A stretch of DNA of 64,000 nucleotides from Lysobacter sp. Lineage in GTDB: Bacteria; Pseudomonadota; Gammaproteobacteria; Xanthomonadales; Xanthomonadaceae. The translations under genes and the position numbers were made by a program. Of this stretch, positions 23,568 through 34,720 are shown piece by piece (the stretch's first letter is position 1; every line of letters begins with the position of its first letter). The notes beneath the pieces are model-generated. The model was not told the origin of the DNA. It did not search any database and worked only from the letters and a program-made list of their open reading frames with translations. Location of the stretch: NCBI GenBank assembly GCA_011526085.1, contig WYBC01000041.1, forward strand, positions 62,001 to 126,000, given 5' to 3'.

Positions 23568-24698
23568 TCAGCCCGCAGGCGCGGGCACGGATTCGAGCAC
23601 CCGCCCGGTGCCGGTCGCGTCGATCTCCACGGCGGCGGCCGACAATGCCGCGGCGGCCACGTCCGGCCCGAACCCGAAACGGAAATGCACGTCGCCCGAC
23701 GGCGTGCGCGAGGAATGGATCGAAGACAGGCTGATGCCATGGCGTTCGAACACGTCCAGCAGCGCGCGCAGCGAGCCGGCGCGATCATCGGGCAGATGCA
23801 CGCTCAACGACGGCGCCTCGACCAGGTCGGCGAGCAGATAGCCCACGCGTTCGAAGGTGTAGTTGCCCTCGGCGAGCGCGCGTCCGTCGAAGGCTGCGCG
23901 GTTGTCGTGCAGATGGCGGGCGCGGAATGCGGCGCGCGCCGCTTCATCGCCCTGCCCCACCAGCGCGCGCAGCGATTGCAGCTCCGCGAGCAGCCGATCC
24001 AGCATCTCCGCGGTGTGCGGATTGCCGAACTGGATGTCCTCGTAGATCTGCGGATTCAGCGACAGGATGCGGGTCATCATCGCCACGTCGAGTTCGAACG
24101 ACGCGGTCCGCAGCGGCAACAGCGCCGATGGCGGGCCGAGCGTCGAGACATAGCCGCGCAGCACGCCGGCCTGGGCGAGATGGGTGGCGTGCACCATCGC
24201 CTGCACCAGCGCCATCGCGCGGTCGTGGTGCTCGGGCGATACCCGCACGCACTCCGCCTGCAGCGCATCGAGCAACTGCGCCAGCCACGGTCGCCAGACA
24301 TCGAGGCGGGCTTCGCAGATCGCGAGCACGCGGCCCTTGAGCGTCGGCGTCTTCGGCGGCGCGGTCATCGGGTGCAGGCCGACGACTTCGGCCTGCGAGC
24401 GCAGCATCGCCGCCAGCGGCGCCTGCTTGATCGAGGTGATGTCCAGCCACAGCCGACCACGCTCGCGTTCTTCCGAGCGCTCGCGCCAGTGATCGATCAC
24501 CGCCACCGTGTCGCGGATCGGCGCCGAGAAAACGAGGACATCGGCCTGCGCCAGCACCGAGTCGACCGGATCGGACGTCGACGATACGGGGTCGTATCCC
24601 AGCACGCGCAATCCCATCCGTTCAGCGAAAAAACGCCGCAGCCAGCGGCCATAGGCGCCTTCGCTGCCGACAAGTCCGATCACCGGCCGTCGATTCAT
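23568..24698 (-). CDS. tyrA: Prephenate dehydrogenase with C-terminal ACT domain
   Basis: A 376-residue protein with an N-terminal Rossmann region (GLVGSEGAYGRWLRRFF, a TyrA-type variant of the dinucleotide loop), the TyrA sequence blocks DITSIKQAPLAAML and VGLHPMTAPP, and a helical dehydrogenase domain. A C-terminal ACT domain (about 300-345, LSVHLPDDRAGSLRALLDVF and GISLSSIHSS) suggests control by an aromatic amino acid. It would convert prephenate to 4-hydroxyphenylpyruvate in tyrosine synthesis. The start follows CTCAGG directly, a weak ribosome site. The GSEGAYG loop is unusual enough that activity should not be assumed. Confidence 0.75.
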   Translation of the reverse strand: MNRRPVIGLVGSEGAYGRWLRRFFAERMGLRVLGYDPVSSTSDPVDSVLAQADVLVFSAPIRDTVAVIDHWRERSEERERGRLWLDITSIKQAPLAAMLRSQAEVVGLHPMTAPPKTPTLKGRVLAICEARLDVWRPWLAQLLDALQAECVRVSPEHHDRAMALVQAMVHATHLAQAGVLRGYVSTLGPPSALLPLRTASFELDVAMMTRILSLNPQIYEDIQFGNPHTAEMLDRLLAELQSLRALVGQGDEAARAAFRARHLHDNRAAFDGRALAEGNYTFERVGYLLADLVEAPSLSVHLPDDRAGSLRALLDVFERHGISLSSIHSSRTPSGDVHFRFGFGPDVAAAALSAAAVEIDATGTGRVLESVPAPAG

Positions 24699-24848
24699 CC
24701 TGAGGTCGCTCCAAAACGTGGGGAAAGTCTCATTTTGACCGCAAATCCACGCGCCGCAAGCGACGGGATGGCGCCGGCGCAACGTGCAGGCGCCGGCATG
24801 GGAGTACTCTTGGCCCTCGATTTTGGATCGGGGACAGGGGGGTCCCAT

Positions 24849-25715
24849 ATGACCAGAGATCTTTTCGCACGTCGTTTCACCGCCCCGTTGCACGCGGACA
24901 TTCCCCGCGACTGGCTGCCGTCGTCACCGACGATCGCCGCACTGCTCAACACCTACACCGTGCTGGTGCCCGCCAACGAAGCCTTCTACATGCGCACGAT
25001 CAATGCGTGCCTGCCGCGCATCGCCGACCCCGCACTGCGCGCGACCGCGATCGCGTTCATCCACCAGGAAGCGGAACACGGCGTCGCCCACAAGCGCTAC
25101 TGGCGGAACCTCGATCGGCAGGGCTACCGCTTCCGCACGTTCGAGCGGTGGGTGGACAAGCTGACCTTCCGCCTGATCGAACGGATCGCGCCGCTGCCGC
25201 TGCGCGTATCGATGGTCAGCTGCGTCGAGTACGTGAACGCGTATCTCGCGCACGAGTTCCTCTCGCAGGGCATCCTGGAAGACGCGCATCCCGAGGTGCG
25301 CGCGCTGATGGAATGGCACTTCGCGGAAGAGATCGAACACAAGCGGGTTTCGTTCGACGTGATGCAGGCGGTCACGCCTTCGTATGCCGTGCGCTTCGCC
25401 GGCCTGGCGATGACTCTGCCGCTGTTCTACGGCCTGATGACCTTCGGAATGATGCGCTTCCTCGTGCAGGACAAGCGTTTGTTCCAATGGTCGATCTGGC
25501 GCCAGTTCCTGGATCATCTGGGCGCCGGAAACCACATGCTGGTGCGCACGCTGAAGCACGTGATGGCGTACGCGCGCCCGTCGTTCCACCCGTCGCAGCT
25601 CGACGATGCCGCGCTGGCGGAAGCCGTGATCGATCGCTATTCCTCGCGGATGCAGGGCTGGCTGGCGCCGGCGAAGCGCGGCAGGGCCGCAGCCCGGCAA
25701 CCGCTGGCCGCCTGA
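24849..25715 (+). CDS. Predicted metal-dependent hydrolase (PF10118, ferritin-like)
   Basis: A 288-residue protein of the predicted metal-dependent hydrolase family PF10118. Carboxylate/His clusters typical of a di-metal four-helix site are visible: NEAFYMRTINACLP, HQEAEHGVAHKRY, EYVNAYLAHEF and MEWHFAEEIEHKRVSFDV. A hydrophobic stretch (FAGLAMTLPLFYGLMTFGMM) follows, suggesting membrane association. The start has a strong AGGGGGG ribosome site. It is divergent from tyrA and convergent with dnaJ, transcribed alone. The substrate is unknown. Confidence 0.8.
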   Translation: MTRDLFARRFTAPLHADIPRDWLPSSPTIAALLNTYTVLVPANEAFYMRTINACLPRIADPALRATAIAFIHQEAEHGVAHKRYWRNLDRQGYRFRTFERWVDKLTFRLIERIAPLPLRVSMVSCVEYVNAYLAHEFLSQGILEDAHPEVRALMEWHFAEEIEHKRVSFDVMQAVTPSYAVRFAGLAMTLPLFYGLMTFGMMRFLVQDKRLFQWSIWRQFLDHLGAGNHMLVRTLKHVMAYARPSFHPSQLDDAALAEAVIDRYSSRMQGWLAPAKRGRAAARQPLAA

Positions 25716-25796
25716 GGCTGCCGCTGCGAACGACGGCGAAAATGTTCCCGATCGTCGCGGGCCCGCATCGGCGGTTCGCCGGCCGGGCCGCCCGGT

Positions 25797-26927
25797 TCAG
25801 GACGTCATCCGCGCCCAGAAGCTCTTGACGCCGTCGATGAACGTGCTGGACCGCGGCGAATGGCGGCGCGCGTTCTCGCCGGTGAAGGTCGCTTCGAACT
25901 GCTGCAGCAGCTCGCGCTGGTGCGCCGTGAGATTCACCGGCGTTTCGACCACGACCCGGCAATAGAGATCGCCGGTGCTGCGGCTGCGCACCGACTTCAC
26001 GCCCTTCTCGCGCAGGCGGAACACCTTGCCGGTCTGGGTCTCCGCGGGCACGCGGATTTCGGCCTCGCCGCCCAGGGTCGGCACGCGCACGCTGTCGCCG
26101 AGCGCGGCCTGCGAGAACCGGATCGGCACTTCGCAGTGCAGATCGTCGCCGTCGCGCTGGAAGATCTCGTGCTCGCGCACGCGGATCTCGACATACAGAT
26201 CGCCCGGCGGTGCGCCGGCAGGCCCGGCCTCGCCTTCGCCGGAGAGGCGGATGCGGTCGCCGTTGTCCACGCCCGCGGGAATCTTCACCGACAGGACTTT
26301 TTCTTCCTCGACGCGCCCGGCGCCGTGGCAGATCTTGCAGGGATTGCTCAGCTTCTGGCCGCGGCCGCCGCAGGTCGGGCACGGCTGCTGCATCGAGAAG
26401 ATGCCGCGCTGGAAGCGCACCTGGCCGCGGCCCTGGCAACTGGCGCAGGTTTCGAGTTTGCCGTCTTCCGAACCGCTGCCCTTGCAGGGCTTGCAGCCGA
26501 CCATGGTCGGCACTTCGATGCGGCGGTCGATGCCGGCGACGGCGTCTTCCAGGTCGAGCTCGATCACGTAGCCGATGTCGGCGCCGCGACGCGGCGCGCG
26601 CGCGCCGCCGCCCCCGCCGAAAATGTTGCCGAAGATGTCGCCGAAGACATCGTTGATGTCGGCGTAACCCTGCCCACCGCCGCCTCCGCCGCCCATGCCG
26701 TGCTCGAAGGCCGCATGGCCGTGCGCGTCGTAGGCGCGACGCTTGTTGGCGTCGGACAGCACTTCGTAGGCTTCCTTCGCTTCCTTGAACGCCGCCTCGG
26801 CGCTGGCGTCGTCGGGATTGCGGTCCGGATGCAGCTTCATCGCCAACCGGCGATAGGCCTTTTTCAGCTCTTCGTCGCTGGCGTTGCGGGCCACGCCCAG
26901 AACTTCGTAATAGTCGCGTTTGCTCAT
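25797..26927 (-). CDS. dnaJ: Chaperone DnaJ
   Basis: Hsp40 co-chaperone of DnaK, 376 residues. In order: J domain (1-70) with the HPD triad in MKLHPDRNP, a Gly/Phe-rich region containing [12 protein letters not shown] and [10 protein letters not shown], a zinc-binding domain with four CxxCxGxG repeats ([32 protein letters not shown]), and the C-terminal substrate-binding domain. It follows dnaK by 125 bases that contain a strong hairpin (26998-27030), which may lower its expression relative to dnaK. Confidence 0.98.
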   Translation of the reverse strand: MSKRDYYEVLGVARNASDEELKKAYRRLAMKLHPDRNPDDASAEAAFKEAKEAYEVLSDANKRRAYDAHGHAAFEHGMGGGGGGGQGYADINDVFGDIFGNIFGGGGGARAPRRGADIGYVIELDLEDAVAGIDRRIEVPTMVGCKPCKGSGSEDGKLETCASCQGRGQVRFQRGIFSMQQPCPTCGGRGQKLSNPCKICHGAGRVEEEKVLSVKIPAGVDNGDRIRLSGEGEAGPAGAPPGDLYVEIRVREHEIFQRDGDDLHCEVPIRFSQAALGDSVRVPTLGGEAEIRVPAETQTGKVFRLREKGVKSVRSRSTGDLYCRVVVETPVNLTAHQRELLQQFEATFTGENARRHSPRSSTFIDGVKSFWARMTS

Positions 26928-26997
26928 GGATTCCGGCGGCGATCAGGCGGTGGAGAGAATGCGGTCGATCGGGAAAAGCGCGGGTCTTCAACATGGA

Positions 26998-27030
26998 AAC
27001 GGGAGATCGCGGCGGACCGCGTCTCCCGTT
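26998..27030 (-). terminator. Hairpin between dnaK and dnaJ
   Basis: Inverted repeat AACGGGAGA/TCTCCCGTT extended by CGCGG/CCGCG around a CGGA loop, 14 base pairs with one bulge. It is followed in the direction of transcription only by GTTTCC, so it is at best a partial terminator; an attenuator or mRNA-stabilising structure is equally likely. Confidence 0.55.
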
Positions 27031-27052
27031 GCCTGCATCCCGATGGGCGGGA

Positions 27053-28978
<1,926 letters not shown>

Positions 28979-29032
28979 GACGGTGTCCTCTGAAATTCGA
29001 TGTTTGGGGCGGTCGCGCCGCCGATGATCTGT

Positions 29033-29061
29033 GTGTGGGGTGGTCCGGTGCGCGTTTCAAG
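29033..29061 (-). promoter_or_regulatory. Sigma-32 heat-shock promoter of dnaK
   Basis: On the minus strand CTTGAA, a 15-base spacer and CCCCACAC match the sigma-32 consensus (CTTGAA, CCCCATNT). The predicted start of transcription is about 48 bases before the dnaK ATG. It shows that dnaK-dnaJ can be induced independently of hrcA-grpE. Confidence 0.7.
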
Positions 29062-29100
29062 CGCCGCGTGCGACCGCCGCGTGAATGGCGCGCGGCGCGC

Positions 29101-29634
29101 TCAGTCCTGCTTCGCCACCACCACCAGCGCCGGACGCAGCAGGCGCTCGTTGAGCAGCCAGCCCTTCTGGAAGGTCTGCGCGACCGCGCCCGGGGCGATG
29201 CCCTCGGCGTCGATCATGCTCATCGCCTGATGCTGGTCGGGGTTGAAGACATCGCCCGGCGCCGGCGCCACCGCCACCAGACCGTTGGCGCCGGCGATGC
29301 GCTGCAGCTGGCGCAGGGTCAGTTCCATGCCGGCGCGCAGCGGGTCGCCTTCGGCCGCGGCGGCAAGCCCCGCTTCCATGCTGTCGAACAGCGGCAGCAG
29401 GTCGCCCAGCAGGCGTTCGTTGGCGAATTTGCGCGCCATCTCGACTTCGCGCGCCATGCGCTTGCGCTGGTTTTCCAGATCGGCGCGCTCGCGCAGACCG
29501 TCGGCCCGCAGTTGTTCCAGTTCCGCACGAAGGCTTTCGATGATGGCCTCCGGGCTGTCGGCGGCGGCCGTGTCGGCATGCGCGGAGGATTGCGCGGAAG
29601 TCGGTTCGTCCTGTTGGCTATGTTCTTGATTCAT
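29101..29634 (-). CDS. grpE: Nucleotide exchange factor GrpE
   Basis: Releases ADP from DnaK. 177 residues: an acidic, Gln/Ala-rich N-terminus, a long coiled coil (about 30-95, ending [23 protein letters not shown]), and the beta-wing C-terminal domain with FNPDQHQAM and [24 protein letters not shown], the family signature. A sigma-32 promoter lies upstream at 29683-29710. Gene order hrcA-grpE-dnaK-dnaJ is conserved. Confidence 0.98.
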   Translation of the reverse strand: MNQEHSQQDEPTSAQSSAHADTAAADSPEAIIESLRAELEQLRADGLRERADLENQRKRMAREVEMARKFANERLLGDLLPLFDSMEAGLAAAAEGDPLRAGMELTLRQLQRIAGANGLVAVAPAPGDVFNPDQHQAMSMIDAEGIAPGAVAQTFQKGWLLNERLLRPALVVVAKQD

Positions 29635-29682
29635 CTGGCATCCGGTGGCAGGCGGAGGCGGGAGAACCCGCCGACCGCCCTG

Positions 29683-29710
29683 CAATGGGGCCGTGCGCCG
29701 GGGAATCAAG
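29683..29710 (-). promoter_or_regulatory. Sigma-32 heat-shock promoter of grpE
   Basis: On the minus strand CTTGAT, a 14-base spacer and CCCCATTG, very close to the sigma-32 consensus. The -10 element lies about 48 bases before the grpE ATG. Confidence 0.7.
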
Positions 29711-29827
29711 GGGGCCCAGGCAGAACCTGGCGCGCGACGCGAACGAGGCCGTGCCCACGGCTGAAGACGATGAAACGATGGTGGTTCGGTTCGTTTCCAC
29801 CCGCCCGGCGGTGCGATCCGGTTCGCC

Positions 29828-30877
29828 TTACCGCCCTTCGTCCGGCCCCAGCGCCTCGCTCAGGACCGATGCCGCCGCCTGCACCACCGGAATCACCCGC
29901 TCGTAGGCCATCCGGGTCGGGCCGATCACGCCGAGCACGCCGAGCGTGCGGCCGCCCACTCCGTACGGCGCGGTGACCAGCGACACGCTGTCCAGCGGCG
30001 CCATGCCGGTTTCCTCGCCGATGAAGATCCGCACGCCGGGGGCGCGCAACGTGCGTTCCAGTACCTGCAGGATCTCGCGCTTGCTGGCGAAGGCCTCGAA
30101 CAGTTCGCGCAGGCGCTCCAGGTTCGACAGGTCCTGCACGCCGATCAGGCGGGTCTGGCCGGCCACCAGCATGTCCTCGGCATCGCTGGCGAGCGCCTGG
30201 TCGGCCAGTTCCAGCGCCTGGGTCATCAGGGTTTCCATCTCCTGCCGCGCGCTGCGCAGTTCGGCCAGCAGCAGCGCGCGGGCCTCGGCCAGGGGCCGGC
30301 CGGCGTAGTGCGCGTTGAGATAGTTCGCGATCCGCTCCAGTTCGCCCGGCTCGTAGCCGCGCCGGGTCTGCAGGATGCGGTTCTGCACGTCGTTGTCGGC
30401 GAAGACGAGAATGGCCAGCACCCGCTGGCCGTCCAGCGGCACGAAATCGACGTGCTTGAACGCGAACTGCTCGCGCTTCGGCACGCTCACCACGCCGACG
30501 AAATGGGTCATCGCCGACACCAGTTCGGACGCGCTGCCCAGCAGGCTCTGGGTGCCGGCGCCGGCCGACAGTTCGGAACGCAGGCGATTGAGTTCGATGT
30601 CGGCCAGCGGCTGGATCTGCAGCAGGCTGTCGACGAACACCCGGTAGCCCTGCGCGGTGGGCACGCGTCCGGCGGAGGTATGCGGCGCCGACAACAGGCC
30701 CACGTCTTCCAGCTCGGCCAGGATGTTGCGGATCGTGGCCGCGCTGACGTCCAGGCCCGCGTGCCGGGCCAGCGTCTGCGAACCCACCGGCTCGCCATCG
30801 CGGATGTAGCGCGAGATCAGCGTGCGCAGCAGCAGACGGGCGCGGGGGTCGAGGGTGGCATCGGGGGTACGGCTCAT
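29828..30877 (-). CDS. hrcA: Heat-inducible transcription repressor HrcA
   Basis: A 349-residue repressor that binds CIRCE operators of chaperone genes. The N-terminal winged helix is clear ([22 protein letters not shown], then [18 protein letters not shown] and [15 protein letters not shown]), followed by the GAF-like dimerisation domain. The ATG is chosen to give the family N-terminus; longer upstream frames lack similarity. No CIRCE (TTAGCACTC-N9-GAGTGCTAA) is visible upstream of it, grpE or dnaK, so its target may be groESL elsewhere. Confidence 0.95.
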   Translation of the reverse strand: MSRTPDATLDPRARLLLRTLISRYIRDGEPVGSQTLARHAGLDVSAATIRNILAELEDVGLLSAPHTSAGRVPTAQGYRVFVDSLLQIQPLADIELNRLRSELSAGAGTQSLLGSASELVSAMTHFVGVVSVPKREQFAFKHVDFVPLDGQRVLAILVFADNDVQNRILQTRRGYEPGELERIANYLNAHYAGRPLAEARALLLAELRSARQEMETLMTQALELADQALASDAEDMLVAGQTRLIGVQDLSNLERLRELFEAFASKREILQVLERTLRAPGVRIFIGEETGMAPLDSVSLVTAPYGVGGRTLGVLGVIGPTRMAYERVIPVVQAAASVLSEALGPDEGR

Positions 30878-31073
30878 GCAGAGCGGTATAGGCGCAGACG
30901 GGTGGCGACGCAAGAGCGCGGCGTCTCGGCCCCTGAGACGGCCACCGGTTCCAATCGTCCCACGAACCCGGCGCGACCGGATCGGCGTCGACATCGGCAT
31001 CCCCAACGCTGTCGGCGCCGGTCGCGGTTCGCGCCGGGGTCGGTTGCGCACTTTTGATGCACAATTCCGCCCC

Positions 31074-32759
31074 ATGCTGACTCATCTCACTCTTCGCGAT
31101 TTCGCCGTCGTCTCCGCCGCCGAGCTCGAATTCGGCCCAGGCATGACCGTGATCTCCGGCGAAACCGGCGCCGGCAAATCGCTGCTGGTGGACGCGCTGG
31201 GCTTCCTCTCGGGGCTGCGCGCCGACAGCGGCATGGTCCGCCACGGCGCCGAGCGCGCCGAATTGAGCGCCGAATTCGATCTCGCCGACCGCGCCGAAGC
31301 GCTCGAGTGGCTGCGCGAACAGGACATGCTCGACGACGGCGACGGCGACGGCAGCGCCGCCTGCCATCTGCGCCGCACCCTGCGCTCGGACGGCGGCTCG
31401 CGGGCCTGGATCAACGGCCGGCCGGTCACGGTCGCGCAACTGGCCGAACTCGCCGGGCTGCTGGTCGAAATCCACGGCCAGCACGAACACCAGGCGCTGC
31501 TATCGAAGGCCAGCCAGCTCGATCTGCTCGACGCCTTCGGCCGCCACACCGCGCCGCTGGCGGCCGTGCGCGACGCCACCGCGGCCTGGTCGGCGCTGCT
31601 GCGCGAACGCGACATCCTGTCCCGCGCCGGCGATGTCTCCGACCGGATCGAACTCCTCGATCACCAGTGGCGCGAACTCGACCGCGAGACTCTGGAGCCG
31701 GCATCGATCGTCGATCTCGTGGCCCAGCATCGCCGCCACGCCAACGCCGCCGGACTGATCGACACCTGCGAACGCGCCCTGACCACGCTGGAAGGCGACG
31801 ACGCGCCATCGCTGCTGCAGACCCTGCAATCCCTGCGCGGCGATCTGGCCCGCGCGCGCGGCGACGAACCGCGGTTGGGCGAAGTGGACGGCATGCTCGA
31901 CGCCGCCGCGATCCAGATCGACGAAGCCACGCGGCTGCTGCAGCGGATCCGCGACGACCTCGACCTCGACCCCGACCAGTTCGAGGCGCTGGAAGACCGC
32001 CTCGGCCGTCTGCACGAACTGGGCCGCAAACACAGGGTCCTGCCCGAAGCGCTGCTGGACGTCCGCGAACGGCTCGCGACCGAGCTGGAATCGCTGCGCA
32101 ATGCCGGCACGCGGCTGGCCACGCTCGACGCCGAGATCGCCCGCGCCGCGAACCGCTGGTCCGCCGCCGCCGCCGAACTCACCGCCGCCCGCAGTGCCGC
32201 TGCGGCGACGCTGTCGCGGGCGGCCAGCACGCTCATCGCCGAACTCGGCATGGGCGGCGGGCGCTTCGAGATCGCGCTGGAACCCGTCGATGCCGGTCGA
32301 CCTGACCCGCAGGGCGCGGAACGGGTCGAGTTCCTGGTGTCGGCCAACGCCGGGCAGCCGCCGCGGCCGCTGCGCAAGGTCGCCTCCGGCGGCGAACTGT
32401 CGCGGGTCTCGCTGGCGATCGAAGTCGCGGCCCTCGGCCTGGACGCGGTGCCGACGATGGTGTTCGACGAAGTCGATTCCGGCATCGGCGGCGCGGTCGC
32501 GGAGATCGTCGGCCAGAAACTGCGCGCCCTCGGCGAGAAGCGCCAGGTGCTGTGCGTGACCCACCAGCCGCAGGTCGCCGCCCAGGGCCACGCGCACTAT
32601 CGCGTCAGCAAGGCCGAAGCCGCCGGCATGACCCAGAGCGCGGTGCAGAAGCTGGGCCCGAAGGAACGTCAGGAAGAACTGGCGCGGATGCTCGGCGGCG
32701 TGGAAGTCAGCCGGGAAGCGCGCGCGGCGGCGAAGCGGCTGCTCGACAGCGTGGCGTGA
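31074..32759 (+). CDS. recN: DNA repair protein RecN
   Basis: SMC-like ATPase of double-strand-break repair, 561 residues. Walker A is ISGETGAGKSLL (about residues 28-39); two coiled-coil arms follow; the ABC signature is ASGGELSRVSLAIE and Walker B is MVFDEVDSGIGGAVAEI, then the D-loop/His region CVTHQPQVAAQGHAHY. Divergent from hrcA. No clear LexA box was recognised upstream. Confidence 0.97.
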   Translation: MLTHLTLRDFAVVSAAELEFGPGMTVISGETGAGKSLLVDALGFLSGLRADSGMVRHGAERAELSAEFDLADRAEALEWLREQDMLDDGDGDGSAACHLRRTLRSDGGSRAWINGRPVTVAQLAELAGLLVEIHGQHEHQALLSKASQLDLLDAFGRHTAPLAAVRDATAAWSALLRERDILSRAGDVSDRIELLDHQWRELDRETLEPASIVDLVAQHRRHANAAGLIDTCERALTTLEGDDAPSLLQTLQSLRGDLARARGDEPRLGEVDGMLDAAAIQIDEATRLLQRIRDDLDLDPDQFEALEDRLGRLHELGRKHRVLPEALLDVRERLATELESLRNAGTRLATLDAEIARAANRWSAAAAELTAARSAAAATLSRAASTLIAELGMGGGRFEIALEPVDAGRPDPQGAERVEFLVSANAGQPPRPLRKVASGGELSRVSLAIEVAALGLDAVPTMVFDEVDSGIGGAVAEIVGQKLRALGEKRQVLCVTHQPQVAAQGHAHYRVSKAEAAGMTQSAVQKLGPKERQEELARMLGGVEVSREARAAAKRLLDSVA

Positions 32760-32822
32760 TCCCCTGACCGCAGGCGGGCGCGGAAGCGCAGCGAAACCCC
32801 GGGTTTTCGCTCGTTACAGCCG

Positions 32823-32887
32823 GTAGAGCGGCCTTCAGGCCGCTGCTTTTTCTTACATCAAGAGCAGCGGCCTGAAGGCCGCTCTAC
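32823..32887. repeat. Paired palindromic REP-like element
   Basis: Two 25-base arms (32823-32847 and 32863-32887) are perfect inverted repeats of each other around a 15-base loop. Each contains the smaller palindrome AGCGGCCTTCAGGCCGCT. It sits between the convergent recN and fur genes. The form is that of a REP/BIME doublet, common in xanthomonad and Lysobacter genomes, and it can also act as a bidirectional terminator. Confidence 0.85.
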
Positions 32888-32906
32888 CTGCGACTCGTAC
32901 TGCGCG

Positions 32907-33308
32907 TCAGGACTTCTTGCGCACGTACAGCACCAGCGCGTGCGCTTCGATCTCGTAGCCGTATTCGGCCGCGATCTTGTGCTGCAACGCCTCGATCTCG
33001 GTGCTCTCGAATTCGATGATCTTGCCGGTGTCGATGTCGACCATGTGATCGTGGTGCTCGCCACGGTCCAGTTCGTAGACGGCATGGCCGCCCTCGAAGT
33101 TGTGCTTCAGCACCAGGCCGGCGGCCTCGAACTGGGTCAGCACCCGGTAAACCGTGGCCAGACCGATCTCGTCGCCCTCTTCCACCAATTTCCGGTAGAT
33201 GTCCTCTGCGGTCATGTGTCGCGGACGGGCCTGCTCCAGCAACTCCAGGATCCGCATGCGGGGATGGGTGACTTTCAGGCCGAGCTTGCGGAGATCTCTG
33301 GTTTCCAT
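32907..33308 (-). CDS. fur: Ferric uptake regulator Fur
   Basis: Iron-responsive repressor of 133 residues. The N-terminal winged helix includes LKVTHPRMRILELLEQ and EIGLATVYRVLTQFEAAGLV; the metal-binding region carries the HHDHM motif (GEHHDHMVDIDTGKIIEF). The start METRDLRKLGLK aligns with known Fur proteins. A second ATG four codons upstream (METF) arises from a small direct duplication of the start region and is a possible alternative. It lies divergently from bamE, the conserved arrangement. Confidence 0.97.
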   Translation of the reverse strand: METRDLRKLGLKVTHPRMRILELLEQARPRHMTAEDIYRKLVEEGDEIGLATVYRVLTQFEAAGLVLKHNFEGGHAVYELDRGEHHDHMVDIDTGKIIEFESTEIEALQHKIAAEYGYEIEAHALVLYVRKKS

Positions 33309-33454
33309 GAACGTTTCCATGAACGCGTTCCGGTGGGCGGAGGGGGCGGCATCCAACCCGCGATGAACGGCGGCGTGCAGCGCGACTGCCGGGCTTGCCG
33401 GGCGTCAGTGTATCATCGGTGCCCGCGACACCTCCTTTCCCAGCCGGCCGCCTC

Positions 33455-33874
33455 ATGCCCACGATCACCCGCCGCTCGTTCCGCGCCCCCCTGCTCCTGC
33501 TTGCCGTCGCGCTCGCCACCAGCGGCTGCGGCATCTTCTACAAGCAGCCGATCTACCAGGGCAACCTGATCGAAAAGAACGCCGTCGACCAGTTGCAGGC
33601 CGGGATGAGCAAACAGGACGTGGTCAGCCTGCTCGGCACCCCCTCGATCACCGACTCCTTCAACGAAAACCGCTGGGATTACACCGCCACGCAGCGCATC
33701 GACCGCCGCGGCACCACCGAAGTGAAGAATTTCACGGTGTTCTTCGAGAACGGCGCGGTCACGAAGTGGGAAGGCGACTACTTCCCGGAACAGGACGACG
33801 TCCTCGCCCAGAACGCCCGCCGCCAGTTCGGCCCGAACCTGGCCAAGGACGACAAGAAAAAACGCCGGCGTTGA
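33455..33874 (+). CDS. bamE: Outer membrane assembly lipoprotein BamE
   Basis: Small lipoprotein of the BAM complex (formerly SmpA/OmlA), 139 residues. The signal sequence APLLLLAVALATSGC ends at the lipidated Cys (about residue 25; position -3 is Thr rather than Leu, slightly atypical). The family core is present: GNLIEKNAVDQLQAGMSKQ, VVSLLGTPSI and ENRWDYTATQ. A rho-independent terminator begins inside its last codons. Divergent from fur, as in Xanthomonas. Confidence 0.95.
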   Translation: MPTITRRSFRAPLLLLAVALATSGCGIFYKQPIYQGNLIEKNAVDQLQAGMSKQDVVSLLGTPSITDSFNENRWDYTATQRIDRRGTTEVKNFTVFFENGAVTKWEGDYFPEQDDVLAQNARRQFGPNLAKDDKKKRRR

Positions 33875-33889
33875 GCCGGCGTTTTTTCT
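33859..33889. terminator. Bidirectional terminator overlapping the bamE stop
   Basis: Stem AACGCCGGC / GCCGGCGTT (33861-33869 and 33875-33883) with loop GTTGA that contains the bamE stop codon. It is followed by TTTTT and preceded by AAAAA, so it can serve both bamE and the convergent ratA-rnfH transcript. Confidence 0.85.
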
Positions 33890-33914
33890 TTGCGAATTTC
33901 CTGACGCCCCGTCG

Positions 33915-34193
33915 TCACTCCCGCGCCGGTTTGCGCGCGCGGCGCCGACGGGCTTCTTTCGGGTCGATCAGCAGCGGCCGCAGCAGTTCGATCCGGTCGC
34001 CGTTGCGCAGCAGCTGCGTCGCCTCGACGATCTCCCCGAACACCGCCACGCCCCGACTCGCATCGAACTCGGCCGGGGGCTCCGCGGCCGCGATGGCATC
34101 GGCGACGGTCGCGCCTTCCGCCAGTTCGAGCGTCTTCGCCACATGCCGCCGCGGCCAGGCCCACAGCACCTCCACGCGGATGCGCCCGGCCAT
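33915..34193 (-). CDS. rnfH: RnfH family ubiquitin-like protein
   Basis: A 92-residue beta-grasp protein of the RnfH/UPF0125 family (IRVEVLWAWPRRHVAKTLEL, then GVAVFGEIVEATQLLRNGDRIELLRPLLIDPKEARRRRA, described as two pieces). Its exact role is not established. It starts three bases after the ratA stop, the conserved ratA-rnfH pair. Confidence 0.9.
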   Translation of the reverse strand: MAGRIRVEVLWAWPRRHVAKTLELAEGATVADAIAAAEPPAEFDASRGVAVFGEIVEATQLLRNGDRIELLRPLLIDPKEARRRRARKPARE

Positions 34194-34196
34194 GCC

Positions 34197-34628
34197 TCAC
34201 TCGTCTCCGCGGTCGGCCACGCGCACGAAGTCGTCCACCATGCGGTCGGCCAGGGTCTGGAATCCGAGCACGAAGGCCGGACCCAGCAGCCGGGTCTGCG
34301 GTTCGAAATCCAGGGTCAGCGTGACCTTGCAGGCGGATTCGTCCAGCGCGTGGAACTGCCAGCGCCCGACGAGCTTCCTGAACGGCCCGTCGCGCAGGAC
34401 CATGTCGATGTGATGCGGCGGCGCGAGCGTGTTCTCGGTGGTGAACCAGGTGCTCAGCCCGCCCATGCCCAGATCCAGCCGCGCCACCACCCGGGTCTCG
34501 CACGCCTCCAGCACCTGCGCCCGCTCGCACCAGTCGAAACGCCGGGGATACGCGGCGATGTCGTTGACCAACGAGAACATCTTGGCGGCGGAATGTTCGA
34601 CCAGGGCGGAGCGTTGGATGACCGGCAT
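34197..34628 (-). CDS. ratA: RatA/COQ10-type START-domain protein
   Basis: A 143-residue polyketide-cyclase/START-domain protein. It opens VIQRSALVEHSAAKMFSLVNDIAAYPRRFDWC, a pattern typical of RatA and of ubiquinone-binding COQ10 proteins, and ends ADRMVDDFVRVAD. In E. coli RatA was reported to bind the 50S subunit, while COQ10 proteins bind ubiquinone; the sequence alone does not decide. Divergent from smpB (92 bases between starts). Confidence 0.9.
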   Translation of the reverse strand: MPVIQRSALVEHSAAKMFSLVNDIAAYPRRFDWCERAQVLEACETRVVARLDLGMGGLSTWFTTENTLAPPHHIDMVLRDGPFRKLVGRWQFHALDESACKVTLTLDFEPQTRLLGPAFVLGFQTLADRMVDDFVRVADRGDE

Positions 34629-34720
34629 GTGGCTGGACTCGTGGGCGATACGCGGGATGGTGTCTGGATGATCGGCCGGACGACTCGCCAGTCCGCCCCG
34701 CATCGGGGACAATACGGCGA

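Noticed and set aside
30878-31073. CIRCE operator in the hrcA-recN interval
   Set aside because: Looked for TTAGCACTC/GAGTGCTAA and close variants on both strands; none present.
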